Shown: positions 26,293 through 34,839, counted from the first letter of the stretch. The stretch is DNA of 64,000 nucleotides from Nonomuraea jabiensis (GCF_014204795.1 NZ_JACHMB010000001.1:9808501-9872500), one strand, 5' to 3'. Made by a program: numbers and translations. The notes: generated from the sequence alone by a model not told the origin.

Positions 26293-27195
26293 GTGGCACC
26301 GGATACGGTGAGCCTGCGGTACTTCCTGGTGCTGGCGCAGGAGTTGAACTTCACCCGCGCGGCCGCACGGATCGGTATCGCACAGCCCGCACTCAGCGCC
26401 CGGATGCGCCGATTGGAGGCGGAACTCGGTACGGCCCTGCTGGTCCGCAACACGCGTAGCGTCGTATTGACCACGGCCGGTGCGGCTTTGGCGGAGTCCG
26501 CGCCACCCGCGCTGGCGGCGCTGGACCGGGCATGGGACACCGCCCGGCGCGCGGCGGCCGGTGAACTGGGCACGCTGCGCATCGGATACAGCCTCAGCAC
26601 CGGGGCCGAGACGGCACCGGCCCTGGTGGACAGGCTGATTCGCGACAACAGCGGACTCGAGGTCGGCGCGGTCCCGATGGCGACACCGGAGATCTCCCCC
26701 GCGGTCGCCGACGGCCGCATCGATGCCGGGATCACCCGCGGTGAACAGCCGGGCCGTGGCGTGCGCCGGTTCCTGCTGCGGCGTGAGCGCGTCGGGATCC
26801 AGCTGGCGCAGCACCACCCGCTGGCCGAACACCCGGAGATCGAGATCGCCGACGCGGCCGCGTATCCGCTGCGACTCCCGGACCGTGCGGCCAACCCCGT
26901 GATCCACGATCAGCTGTCCGCACTGTTCCGAGACACCCGACCACACCCCCGATTCCACACGCCCGCAGTCTCTGTCGACATGTCTCAGAGCCACCTGCGC
27001 GACGGCGTCACCCTCGCCCCGGCCGGAGAAGCTGCGGTCACGGCACAACCGGCCGGTCTCACCTGGCGACCGCTGCGGGGCGCGCCCAGCCTGACGATCC
27101 ACCTGGTCCTCCCACTCGAGCCGTCGCCACTACACCGCCGCATCCGTGCCATCGCCAACACCCTGGCGCACGAGCTGCACTGGCTGCCGGACTGA
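26293..27195 (+). CDS. LysR-family transcriptional regulator
   Basis: 300 residues from a GTG preceded by GGGGGG. The HTH is canonical: LRYFLVLAQELNFTRAAARIGIAQPALSARMRRLEAELGTALLVR. The effector domain follows (LGTLRIGYSLSTGAETAPALVDRL to the C-terminus) with normal length. LysR proteins usually act on a divergent neighbour with a small co-inducer; here that is the DUF1330 gene 186 bp away. No clear T-N11-A site could be singled out by eye. The gene is intact despite the decayed surroundings. Confidence 0.87.
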   Translation: MAPDTVSLRYFLVLAQELNFTRAAARIGIAQPALSARMRRLEAELGTALLVRNTRSVVLTTAGAALAESAPPALAALDRAWDTARRAAAGELGTLRIGYSLSTGAETAPALVDRLIRDNSGLEVGAVPMATPEISPAVADGRIDAGITRGEQPGRGVRRFLLRRERVGIQLAQHHPLAEHPEIEIADAAAYPLRLPDRAANPVIHDQLSALFRDTRPHPRFHTPAVSVDMSQSHLRDGVTLAPAGEAAVTAQPAGLTWRPLRGAPSLTIHLVLPLEPSPLHRRIRAIANTLAHELHWLPD

Positions 27196-27476
27196 CGCGC
27201 AAGAGGTCAAGCGAGACGGACGCCTGCGGTGGCGAGGCCGAAGACCTTGTGCCCGGCGGACTTCGCGGTGATGACGACGACGGCGGTCTTGCTGAATGTC
27301 CGACACGACTCGCTACGCCGGCGGATCAGCATCCGATGATGGCCCCAGGTCCGGTCCGAGTCGTACACTGCGGCGACGTCCTCGCCCAGCCCGAGATCTC
27401 GGCGGATACCGCGCCTTCGCCGACGCTGAACCGGACAAGCACGGGTAACCGGCGGGAACGCCCGCCGTCAACGGCG
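27196..27476. other. Eroded sequence without a recognisable gene
   Basis: No frame shows family features. On the minus strand a stretch reading FSKTAVVVITAKSAGHKVFGLATAGVRL is free of stops and ends just after the LysR gene, possibly the tail of an unidentified transposon protein, but nothing supports a start. It adjoins the right copy of the 185-bp repeat. Confidence 0.35.
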
Positions 27477-27662
27477 CAGAGTCGGCAAGGCGTCGGCCGC
27501 ACTGGACTTCTCGATAGCTGGGATCGAAGACACCGCCTCACCAACTGGACCCACCCCAGCACCACCGACACCCGAGCCAACGCTCGGGCGTCGTTGCATC
27601 ACCGCTCCGACCAGATAAAACACGGCCCGGCGATCCCTTTCTGGCGTATGCCGGCCGCCCCC
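27477..27662 (-). repeat. 185-bp inverted repeat, right copy
   Basis: Near-identical, inverted copy of 21980-22164. It cuts the 3' end of the broken DUF6262 gene: the coding similarity on the minus strand stops where the repeat begins. Confidence 0.8.
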
Positions 27663-28139
27663 ATTGACAGTTCTCGCGACCGAGATCACTCATGCTGGCT
27701 CGCTCGTATCGCTCAAGACGGCGGCGCAACTCCAGGTTCTCCCCCTGAGCCACTTCCAATGCTCTGCGGAGTTCCGCAACCTCGTGACGCCGAGCGCCTC
27801 GTCTTCCTCCAGCTTGCGCGCGAGCACTCTCACAGCGGCCGAGGACGAGGCGACGGGCTCATCATCTGCCGGGGGACGCGCTATGCTGCGGGATTTGGCT
27901 CGTTGCCGTTCTATCTGCGCACGTAGCGTGGGTGACGATAGAGGAAGTCGGTGCTCACGCCCGCAGCTTTGGCGACGGCAGTGAAGCTAACGGGCTCGCG
28001 CGCTGCGGCCAGGCGCCGCAGGGCTCGTCGAGCTTTGTCCTCTGCTGCCACTGTTCGAGCAGCAGCCGCTTGTCTCAGATGCTCGGGCAGGTCGTTGGGC
28101 CTTCCCCCACGGAAGTGGACACGCGTTGGGGTGTGTCAT
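27663..28139 (-). pseudogene. DUF6262-family (TnpC-like) transposon accessory protein, frameshifted
   Basis: Three minus-strand phases together give the known pattern: LPEHLRQAAAARTVAAEDKA, RRALRRLAAAREPVSFTAVA, KAAGVSTDFLYRHP (an HTH of the TetR-like kind), then after a shift LRAQIERQRAKSRSIARPPA, and after another shift RRHEVAELRRALEVAQGENL with ELRRRLERYERA (coiled coil). DUF6262 proteins accompany Tn554-like tyrosine-recombinase transposons. At least two frameshifts and loss of the end to the 185-bp repeat make it nonfunctional. No partner recombinase genes of that type remain. Confidence 0.65.
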
Positions 28140-28255
28140 GCTAATCGATCTTAAGTTGATTCTTCGGATCGGTTTCCAGACCATCGAGACCTTCCTGGAA
28201 AACTATCCCGCAGTGCGGGCGCGGGCACGAGTCCGTGTTACTGAAGCCCGCAGAA

Positions 28256-28612
28256 TTACATAAGGGCCCGGAGCTGCCATCCCTCGTCAGCCAGGCGTTC
28301 CAGGAGGCGGGTCTGCTCCTCCTCGTTGTCGCAGGTGACGATGATGCCCCACACCTCCGGGCGTACGTCCTCGTCGGCGTCGCCCGGGTCGGGCAGCGCC
28401 TCCGCGCGGTCGCTGCCGTCCGTTCCTGCGATGGCGTCGGCGAGGTCGTTCAGGTCGTCATCGATGTAACCGGTCGCGAGCAGCAGGTCCGGGTCGGCGT
28501 CGCGCAGGTCGGCGAGCATCCGCTCTTCCCAGCCGCCGCGCTCGGTGAGCCGGTTGTTCTCAAGCAGGTACGCCTCCGCGTCCGAGTCGCCGGCGTTCGG
28601 CGGGGCGGCGCA
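28256..28612 (-). pseudogene. ParB-like nuclease-domain protein, 5'-truncated fragment
   Basis: The frame has no start; it begins at the stop codon of the TetR gene and reads NAGDSDAEAYLLENNRLTER, GGWEERMLADLRDADPDLLL, then a Leu/Asp-rich part and PEVWGIIVTCDNEEEQTRLL with ERLADEGWQLRALM at the end. The AYLLENNR segment and the C-terminal EVWG...LLERL...RALM pattern are typical of phage or mobile-element proteins with an N-terminal ParB-like nuclease domain. That domain is missing here. An ATG at 28519 could give 87 residues, but the fragment is more likely a relic. Confidence 0.6.
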
Positions 28613-29725
28613 CTACTGGTCGGTGCGGGGAAGGGCGGGTCTGGTGATGGCCGCGGCGTGGGCGGCGCCCCGGCCGTGGGCGCGGGCGACGATCTCGCCG
28701 GCCTGGACGCGTACCGCGGCCTCGGTGGCGTCGTCCGCGTCCGGGATCCCGGCGGCCGAGGCGACGGCGGCGTGCTCGTCGAGGACCAGGTGCAGGCCCG
28801 GCCAGGGATCGGGGCCGAACACCCGGCGCAGGCTCCCGGCCAGGTCGCCGATCCTGAGCCGGACGAGCCGCCCCAGCTCGGCGGGGTCGCCGGTCACCAC
28901 GGCGATGGTGACGCGGTCCCCCGGACGGGCGGCGCGGACGGCCTCCTCGGCCGCCTCCAGCCGGCCGGTCCCCAGAACGGCGATCACACCGTCGGCGTCG
29001 AGCCGCGTCGGGCGGCCGGTGAGCTCGTCCGGCAACTCCGCGGGGGGCTCCCAGGCGTCGCGGACATCTCGCGCGGGGGTGACGAAGGGCAGGTGCGGCG
29101 GGTCCCAGGTGTCGGCGAGGTCGAGGCCGGCCAGGTGCCGGCAGGCGCGGGCCACGTCGAAAGGATCGCCGAAGCCGGGCGCCGTCTCGGCCAGATGAGC
29201 GGCTCCGCCCAGCAGCGTGAGGACCAGCTCGGCCAGCCGCACCCGCCGCGCATGGCTCGGCGCGCCCGGCTCCAGTGCCTGGCTCGGCGCGTGCGGCTCC
29301 AGTGCGAGGGCGAGCAGCAGGGCCTCCAGACGGGCGAGCTGGCCCAGGGCGGTGCGGCCGGGTTCGTCGTCGAACACCCCGGCCAGCGAGCGCGACTGCA
29401 GCTTGCCCCCGGCGGCGGTGTCGCCGGTCAGGGGCAGCCGTTCGAGCCACACGCGGGCGAACGCCCCCAGCGCCTCGGCCACGTCGGACGGCGGCCGGCC
29501 CTCCTCGGCCGCCGCGGGCCCGAGCGAGTCGACCAGGACCGCCAGGTAGAGGGCGCGCTTGCCGGGGAAGTTCGAGTAGACCGCGCCGCGGGTCAGCTCG
29601 GCCCGCTCCGCGATCCGGTCCACCTTGGCGTCGGCGTACCCGCGCTCGGCGAACTCCTCCCTCGCCGCCGCCAGCACGGCCGCTCGGGTGCGTTCCTGCT
29701 GCTGCGCCCGGGTCAGCCTGGCCAT
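28613..29725 (-). CDS. TetR-family regulator with long C-terminal extension
   Basis: 370 residues, much longer than the usual 190-230. The HTH is typical (RAAVLAAAREEFAERGYADAKVDRIAERAELTRGAVYSNFPGKRALYLAVL). A TetR-like helical region follows to about residue 215. The last 120 residues (ADGVIAVLGTGRLEAAEEAV, then AIAVVTGDP-like strands and VLDEHAAVASAAGIPDADDA) look like a separate alpha/beta domain, perhaps thioredoxin- or peroxiredoxin-like, but without a CxxC motif. It is divergent from the LacI gene. The ATTCAGATGTTCACATCATC stretch just upstream could hold its operator. Confidence 0.8.
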   Translation of the reverse strand: MARLTRAQQQERTRAAVLAAAREEFAERGYADAKVDRIAERAELTRGAVYSNFPGKRALYLAVLVDSLGPAAAEEGRPPSDVAEALGAFARVWLERLPLTGDTAAGGKLQSRSLAGVFDDEPGRTALGQLARLEALLLALALEPHAPSQALEPGAPSHARRVRLAELVLTLLGGAAHLAETAPGFGDPFDVARACRHLAGLDLADTWDPPHLPFVTPARDVRDAWEPPAELPDELTGRPTRLDADGVIAVLGTGRLEAAEEAVRAARPGDRVTIAVVTGDPAELGRLVRLRIGDLAGSLRRVFGPDPWPGLHLVLDEHAAVASAAGIPDADDATEAAVRVQAGEIVARAHGRGAAHAAAITRPALPRTDQ

Positions 29726-29805
29726 CGAGCCACACTCCCAACATTCAGATGTTCACATCATCCGAAAGGATAGTCCCTTGACATCGAGGCGTCGCGCAGG
29801 GGAGC

Positions 29806-29821
29806 CTGACTACGTAGTCAG
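29806..29821. promoter_or_regulatory. Perfect 16-bp palindrome upstream of the LacI/GH42 operon
   Basis: CTGACTACGTAGTCAG lies 15 bp before the GTG start of the LacI gene and about 25 bp downstream of a TTGACA -35-like hexamer at 29778-29783. Position and symmetry suit an autoregulatory operator of that LacI protein. It does not resemble the GCGC-centred sites before the PL11 and PL3 genes. Confidence 0.6.
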
Positions 29822-29836
29822 AACCAGGAGCCGCAC

Positions 29837-30928
29837 GTGTCCGACGCCAGGCGAAGGCCCCCGAGCAGCACCGACGTCGCCGCCCTCGCGGGCGTGTCGC
29901 AGAAGACGGTCTCGCGGGTGCTCAACGGCGAGCCGTACGTCACCGACGAGGTCCGCGAGCGGGTGCTGGCGGCGGCGCGCGAGCTCGGCTACCGCCGCAA
30001 CACCGCCGCCAGGGCGCTCCACCTGGGCCGCTTCCACCGGATCGGGGTCGCCTCGATCGGCAGCTCGCTCTACGGCCCGTCATCCCTGCTCGTCGCCCTG
30101 GAGCGGCAGGCCAGGCAGATCGGGTACGCGTTCGCGGTCGCCTACGCGGGCGAGGGCGCCGGTGTCACGAACGCGGTCGAGTCGCTGCTGGCCCAGGGCG
30201 TGGACGCCCTCGTGGTCTCCGACCCGATCGACCCCATCGACGGGGGCCAGGAGTTGCGCATCGACCCCGACGTGCCCGTGCTGAGCTTCCGGCCGATCCC
30301 CGGGCTCGCCGGGCCGCGCGTGGTGGTCACCGGCGCGTCCGGCGTGGAGGCGGGCAGGCAGGCGACCGAGCACCTGCTCGGCCTGGGACACGCCACCGTC
30401 TGGCACGTCGCGGGGCCGCACCGGTGGCCGGCGGCGCGCGACCGGGCGCGCGGCTGGCGGGAGGCGCTGGCCGCCGCCGGGGCTGCCGAACCGCCGGCGC
30501 AGGAGGGCGACTGGTCCCCGGCCTCCGGGTACGCGGCGGGCCAGGTGCTGGCGGCGGACCCGCGGGTCACGGCGGTGTTCGTGGCCAACGACGACATGGC
30601 GATCGGCGTGCTGCGCGCCCTGGCCGAGGCCGGTCGGGCGGTCCCGGAGGAGGTGAGCGTGGTCGGCATGGACGACATCCCGGCGGCGGCGTACCTGTCG
30701 CCACCGCTGACCACCATCCGCCAGGACTTCGAGGCGATCGCCCGCCACGGTCTCGCGCTGCTCGCCGCCGAGATCGAGCGCTCCCCCAGCGAGCACAGCG
30801 ACCCCGCCGAACCTGCAGAGCCCGCAGAGCCCCGAGAGCCCGCGGAGGCCGGCGAGCCCCGCGAGCCCGCCGGCCTGCCCCCGCACCTCGTGGTGCGCCG
30901 ATCGACCGCACCGCCCGCCAAGCCGTGA
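29837..30928 (+). CDS. LacI-family repressor of the GH42 operon
   Basis: 363 residues, GTG start. N-terminal LacI HTH and hinge: STDVAALAGVSQKTVSRVLNGEPYVTDEVRERVLAAARELGY. The sugar-binding core follows (FVANDDMAIGVLRALAEAGR, VPEEVSVVGMDDIPAAAYLSPPLTTIRQDF). Near the C-terminus, between LLAAEIERS and PPHLVVRRST, there is an in-frame low-complexity insertion of about 25 residues made of PAEP and REPA units, not usual at this place in the fold. It is the first gene of the operon with GH42, ThuA and Gfo/Idh genes, whose expression it presumably represses until a galactoside-like inducer is present. Confidence 0.9.
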   Translation: MSDARRRPPSSTDVAALAGVSQKTVSRVLNGEPYVTDEVRERVLAAARELGYRRNTAARALHLGRFHRIGVASIGSSLYGPSSLLVALERQARQIGYAFAVAYAGEGAGVTNAVESLLAQGVDALVVSDPIDPIDGGQELRIDPDVPVLSFRPIPGLAGPRVVVTGASGVEAGRQATEHLLGLGHATVWHVAGPHRWPAARDRARGWREALAAAGAAEPPAQEGDWSPASGYAAGQVLAADPRVTAVFVANDDMAIGVLRALAEAGRAVPEEVSVVGMDDIPAAAYLSPPLTTIRQDFEAIARHGLALLAAEIERSPSEHSDPAEPAEPAEPREPAEAGEPREPAGLPPHLVVRRSTAPPAKP

Positions 30929-30945
30929 CAAGGAAGGGAACCCCC

Positions 30946-33024
30946 GTGCCGCGAGTACTCTTCGGCGCCGCCTACTACCCCGAATACCACCCCGCCGACC
31001 TGCTGAAGACCGACCTGGACCTGATGGCAGACGCGCGCTTCTCGGTGATCCGGGTCGGCGAGTCGGTCTGGTCCACCTGGGAGCCCGAGAACGGCCGCTT
31101 CGACCTCGACTGGCTGCAACCGGCGCTGGACGGCGCGCACGAGCGCGGCATCGGGGTCATCCTGGGCACGCCGACGTACGCGGTGCCGCCGTGGCTGGCC
31201 CGCCTCTACCCGGAGATCGCCGGGGAGCGGGCCACCGGGCAGCGCATCGGGTGGGGCGCCCGCCAGGAGATGGACTTCACGCACCCGGCGTTCCGCTTCC
31301 ACGCCGAGCGCATCACCCGCAAGGTCGTCGAGCGGTACGCCGGCCACCCGTCGGTCATCGGCTTCCAGGTCGACAACGAGCCGGGCCTGCACCTGCTGCA
31401 CAACCACGGCGTGTTCCAGCGGTTCGTCGACTGGCTGCGGGAGCGTTACGGCGACGTGGAGACGCTGAACCGGGAGTGGGGCCTGGTCTACTGGTCGCAC
31501 CGGCTGTCGGACTGGGCCGACCTGTGGCGGCCGGACGGCAACGCCCAGCCGCAGTACACGCAGGCGTGGCGGCGCTTCCAGGCCGACCAGGTGACCGAGT
31601 TCATCGCCTGGCAGGCGGACATCGTGCGCGAGTACGCCCGTCCAGAGCAGTTCGTCACCACGTGCATCGCCTACGACCGGCCCGGGGTGGCCGACGAGGA
31701 GCTGACCCGGGGGCTCGACGTCACCGCGGGCAACCCGTACTACACGATGCAGGACGGCTTCGCGCTGCCCGCGCCGCAGGACGCGCCGCAGAGCTGGATG
31801 ACCAGGAACACCTGGGCGCTGTACCTCAGCGCGGACCGGATGTTCTCCTCGCGCCAGGAGCCGTTCCTGGTGACCGAGACGAACGCGCAGGCCATCGGGC
31901 CGTCCTGGGTGAACCAGCCCGCCTACGACGGCCAGTGGCGGCAGGCCGCGTGGGCGCTCGTCTCCCGCGGCGCCTCCATGATCGAGTACTGGCAGTGGCG
32001 GACGCTGGTGTTCGGCACGGAGACGTACTGGGGCGGCGTGCTGCCGCACAGCGGGCGGCCGGGGCGGACGTACCGGGAGATCGCCCGGATCGGGGCCGAG
32101 CTGGAGACGGCGGGAGAGCTGGTCGAGGGGCTGGTCCCGGACGCGGACGTCGCGATGCTCTACTCCACGCCGAGCAAGTGGGCGCTGAGCGCCCAGCCCG
32201 CGCTCGGGCGACCGGACGGCGGGCCGGACGAGCGCTCCTACCAGGGCATCTTCGAGCCGTTCTACCGGGGCGCGTTCGACGCCGGCTGCCAGGTGCGGGT
32301 GGTGCACGCCGCCCAGGCGGTCGCCGAGGAGCCGGGCGCGCTGGCCGGCCGGCATCCGGTGCTGGTGGCCGCCGGGCTGTACGTCGCCGACGACGCCACG
32401 CTGGACTGGCTGACGGCGTACGCGCAGGCCGGCGGGCACCTGGTGGTCGGCCCGCGCACCGGCTACGCCGACGCCGAGGCCCGGGCCCGCAGGGACGTCC
32501 AGCCGGGCAGGCTGGCCGACGCGGCGGGCGCCTGGTACGACGAGTTCAGCAACCTGGCCGAGGACCTGCCGGTGAAGGGAGCGGCGTTCCCGGAGGGCGC
32601 GGCGGGCACCCGGTGGGCCGACGGCCTGCAGGTGGACGGGGCGGAGGTGCTGGCCGGTTACGAACACCCGCACTTCGGGCAGTTCGCGGCGATCACCACT
32701 CGCGCGCACGGGCGGGGCCGGATCACCTATGTCGGCACCGTCCCCAACGCGGTGCTGGCCGAGGCCCTGTTCCGCCGGCTGGTCCCGTCGCCCGGCCCCT
32801 GGTCGGAGCTGCCGCCCGGCGTCACCTCGACCGGCGCCACCGCGCGCGACGGGCGGCGGGTCCGTTTCCTGCACAACTGGGCGTGGGAGCCCGCGTCGGT
32901 GCGGGTACCGGTCCCGGTACGGGATGTCCTCGACGGCTCCGCCCACGAGGCCGGCGCCGAGTTGCCGCTGGGGCCGTGGGACGTGCGGGTGCTGTCGGAG
33001 ACGGCAGGCGGCGACGTACGCTGA
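30946..33024 (+). CDS. Beta-galactosidase, family GH42
   Basis: 692 residues, no signal peptide, so cytoplasmic. The TIM barrel begins VLFGAAYYPEYHPADLLKTD and shows the GH42 acid/base Glu145 in VDNEPGL and the nucleophile Glu311 in VTETNAQ. The middle trimerisation domain and a small C-terminal beta domain follow (LHNWAWEPASVRVPVPVRDVLDG). Family members hydrolyse terminal beta-galactosyl, and sometimes alpha-L-arabinosyl or fucosyl, residues from short oligosaccharides. GTG at 30946 has an AAGGAAGGG site. It lies 17 bp behind the LacI gene and precedes ThuA and Gfo/Idh genes. Confidence 0.93.
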   Translation: MPRVLFGAAYYPEYHPADLLKTDLDLMADARFSVIRVGESVWSTWEPENGRFDLDWLQPALDGAHERGIGVILGTPTYAVPPWLARLYPEIAGERATGQRIGWGARQEMDFTHPAFRFHAERITRKVVERYAGHPSVIGFQVDNEPGLHLLHNHGVFQRFVDWLRERYGDVETLNREWGLVYWSHRLSDWADLWRPDGNAQPQYTQAWRRFQADQVTEFIAWQADIVREYARPEQFVTTCIAYDRPGVADEELTRGLDVTAGNPYYTMQDGFALPAPQDAPQSWMTRNTWALYLSADRMFSSRQEPFLVTETNAQAIGPSWVNQPAYDGQWRQAAWALVSRGASMIEYWQWRTLVFGTETYWGGVLPHSGRPGRTYREIARIGAELETAGELVEGLVPDADVAMLYSTPSKWALSAQPALGRPDGGPDERSYQGIFEPFYRGAFDAGCQVRVVHAAQAVAEEPGALAGRHPVLVAAGLYVADDATLDWLTAYAQAGGHLVVGPRTGYADAEARARRDVQPGRLADAAGAWYDEFSNLAEDLPVKGAAFPEGAAGTRWADGLQVDGAEVLAGYEHPHFGQFAAITTRAHGRGRITYVGTVPNAVLAEALFRRLVPSPGPWSELPPGVTSTGATARDGRRVRFLHNWAWEPASVRVPVPVRDVLDGSAHEAGAELPLGPWDVRVLSETAGGDVR

Positions 33025-33055
33025 TCTTGCGCCCGTACGGCCAGGAAGGAAACGC

Positions 33056-33781
33056 ATGGCGGTCAACGTCACTGTCTGGAGCGAGAACTATCACGAGCCG
33101 CGCGAGGAGGCGGTACGCCGCATCTATCCCGACGGCATGCACGGCGCCATCGCGGAGGGGCTGACCGAGCTGCTGGGCGAGCGCGTGAGCACGCGTACCG
33201 CCGTGCTCGACGAGCCCGAGCACGGCCTGACCGACGCGGTGCTGGCCGGCACCGACGTGCTGACCTGGTGGGGCCACATGGCGCACGAGGAGGTCGACGA
33301 CAAGATCGTGGAACGCGTGCGGCGGCGCGTGCTGGGCGGCATGGGCCTGCTGGTGCTGCACTCGGCCCACTACTCCAAGATCTTCCGCGCCCTGATGGGC
33401 TCCACCTGCACGGTCAACTGGCGTGACGCCGGCGAGCGCGAGCTCGTCTGGACGGTCGCGCCGGGCCACCCGATCGCGCGGGGCGTGCCCCGTCCGCTGG
33501 TCATCGAGCAGCAGGAGACGTACGGCGAGCCGTTCGGCATCCCGGAGCCCGACGAGCTGGTCTTCATCAGCAACTTCAGCGGCGGCGAGGTGTTCCGCAG
33601 CGGCTGCTGCTTCCGCAGGGGCCTGGGCAAGATCTTCTACTTCAGCCCCGGCGACCAGGAGTACCCCGTCTACCACCACCCCGGCGTGCGGCAGGTGCTG
33701 GCCAACGCCGTGCTGTGGGCCGCGCCGGAGGACGGCGTGGGCGAGCCGCTCCAGAACGCCCACACCCCCATCCAGTGGTAG
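33056..33781 (+). CDS. ThuA-like domain protein
   Basis: 241 residues. ThuA features: VTVWSENYHEP at the N-terminus, DVLTWWGHMAHEEVDD, GGMGLLVLHSAHYSKIFRALMGSTC, the conserved QQETYGEPFGIPEPDELVFI and GRGKIFYFSPGDQEYPVYHH-like end. ThuA proteins have a class I glutamine-amidotransferase-like fold and, with a Gfo/Idh partner (ThuB), act in disaccharide use through 3-keto sugars in rhizobia. The next gene here is a Gfo/Idh enzyme, consistent with such a pair. Its stop sits in the first copy of a 15-bp tandem duplication. Confidence 0.87.
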   Translation: MAVNVTVWSENYHEPREEAVRRIYPDGMHGAIAEGLTELLGERVSTRTAVLDEPEHGLTDAVLAGTDVLTWWGHMAHEEVDDKIVERVRRRVLGGMGLLVLHSAHYSKIFRALMGSTCTVNWRDAGERELVWTVAPGHPIARGVPRPLVIEQQETYGEPFGIPEPDELVFISNFSGGEVFRSGCCFRRGLGKIFYFSPGDQEYPVYHHPGVRQVLANAVLWAAPEDGVGEPLQNAHTPIQW

Positions 33782-33801
33782 GAGGCCCAGTGGTAGGAGA
33801 C
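33772..33801 (+). repeat. 15-bp tandem duplication at the ThuA/Gfo junction
   Basis: CCAGTGGTAGGAGGC and CCAGTGGTAGGAGAC are adjacent near-identical copies. The first contains the ThuA stop and the AGGAGG ribosome site; the second contains the GTG start of the Gfo/Idh gene and another AGGAG. Confidence 0.8.
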
Positions 33802-34839
33802 CCAGGGACCTTCGAGACCATCAAGGAGGACAGGCCGCTGCGCGGCGTGGTGGTCGGCGCGGGCTACATCGGCGGCCAGTGGGCGCCCGAGCTGCTCGCC
33901 CACCCCGGCACCGAGCTGGTGGGCTGGGTGGACGTGGTGGTGGAGCGCGCCCGGGCCGCCGCCGCCGAGCTCGGCCTCGACGACCTGCCCGTCAGCGACT
34001 CGCTGACCGCCCTGCTCGACGGCGAGGAGCCCGACTTCATCGTCAACTGCACCGTCCCCCAGGCCCACCACGACGTGACGGTCACGGCGCTGCGGCGCGG
34101 GGTGTCGGTGCTGAGCGAGAAGCCCATGGCGGTCACCCTGGACGAGGCCCGCTCCATGGTCAAGGCGGCCGACGAGGCGGGGCGGCTGTTCGCGGTCAAC
34201 CAGAACCGCCGTTTCATGCAGACCCTGGTGGCCTTCCGGCGCACGGTGGCCGATCTGGGGCCGCTGGGGGTGCTGACCTCGGAGTTCTTCATGCCCTACC
34301 GGGGGCCGGAGTTCCTGGGGACGCTGGAGCATCCGCTGTTACAGGACATGGCGATCCACCTGTTCGACGCGGCCCGGGCGGTGTCGGGGGCGGATCCCGT
34401 GTCCGTCTACTGCGAGTCGTTCCGGCCGTCGTGGACGTGGTATCCGGGGGCGTGCTCGGCGACCGCGATCTTCGAGATGACCGGCGGGCTGCGCTACACG
34501 TTCGCCGGGAGCTGGTCGGCGCCGGGTCAGGCGACGTCGTGGACGGGCAGCTGGCGGGCGGCCGGCCCCCGGGGGACGGCGCGCTGGGACGGCAAGGGTG
34601 ATCCGACGGCGGAGGCGGCCGAGGGGCACGTGGTGCGGCCGCACCCGCCGGAGGCCGACGCGTTCCCCGGTCGCCGGCGTTTCCAGGGGCTGGCCGAGGG
34701 GCTGGAGGAGTTCGTGACGGGGCTGCGTACGGGGCAGGCGCCGCAGGGCGAGTGCCACGACAACATCCGCAGCCTGGCCATGGTCACCGCGGCCCTGGAG
34801 TCGGCCCGCACGGGCGCGCGGGTGCCGATCACGCTCTGA
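33790..34839 (+). CDS. Gfo/Idh/MocA-family NAD(P)-dependent oxidoreductase
   Basis: 349 residues from GTG at 33790, preceded by AGGAGG. Rossmann domain: LRGVVVGAGYIGGQWAPELL, then FIVNCTVPQAHHDVTVTALRRGVSVLSEKPMAVTLDEA with the conserved EKP. The C-terminal domain contains the HLFDAARAVSG catalytic His region and a PRGTARWDG strand. Such enzymes oxidise or epimerise sugar hydroxyls, often at C3, with NAD(P). Being in one operon with ThuA and GH42 suggests keto-sugar chemistry on a galactoside or its product. A hairpin ends the operon. Confidence 0.87.
   Translation: MVGDPGTFETIKEDRPLRGVVVGAGYIGGQWAPELLAHPGTELVGWVDVVVERARAAAAELGLDDLPVSDSLTALLDGEEPDFIVNCTVPQAHHDVTVTALRRGVSVLSEKPMAVTLDEARSMVKAADEAGRLFAVNQNRRFMQTLVAFRRTVADLGPLGVLTSEFFMPYRGPEFLGTLEHPLLQDMAIHLFDAARAVSGADPVSVYCESFRPSWTWYPGACSATAIFEMTGGLRYTFAGSWSAPGQATSWTGSWRAAGPRGTARWDGKGDPTAEAAEGHVVRPHPPEADAFPGRRRFQGLAEGLEEFVTGLRTGQAPQGECHDNIRSLAMVTAALESARTGARVPITL

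Noticed and set aside
20633..28612. A tRNA gene as attachment site for the decayed island
   Set aside because: No cloverleaf-like sequence or CCA-type acceptor pattern was seen near either edge.
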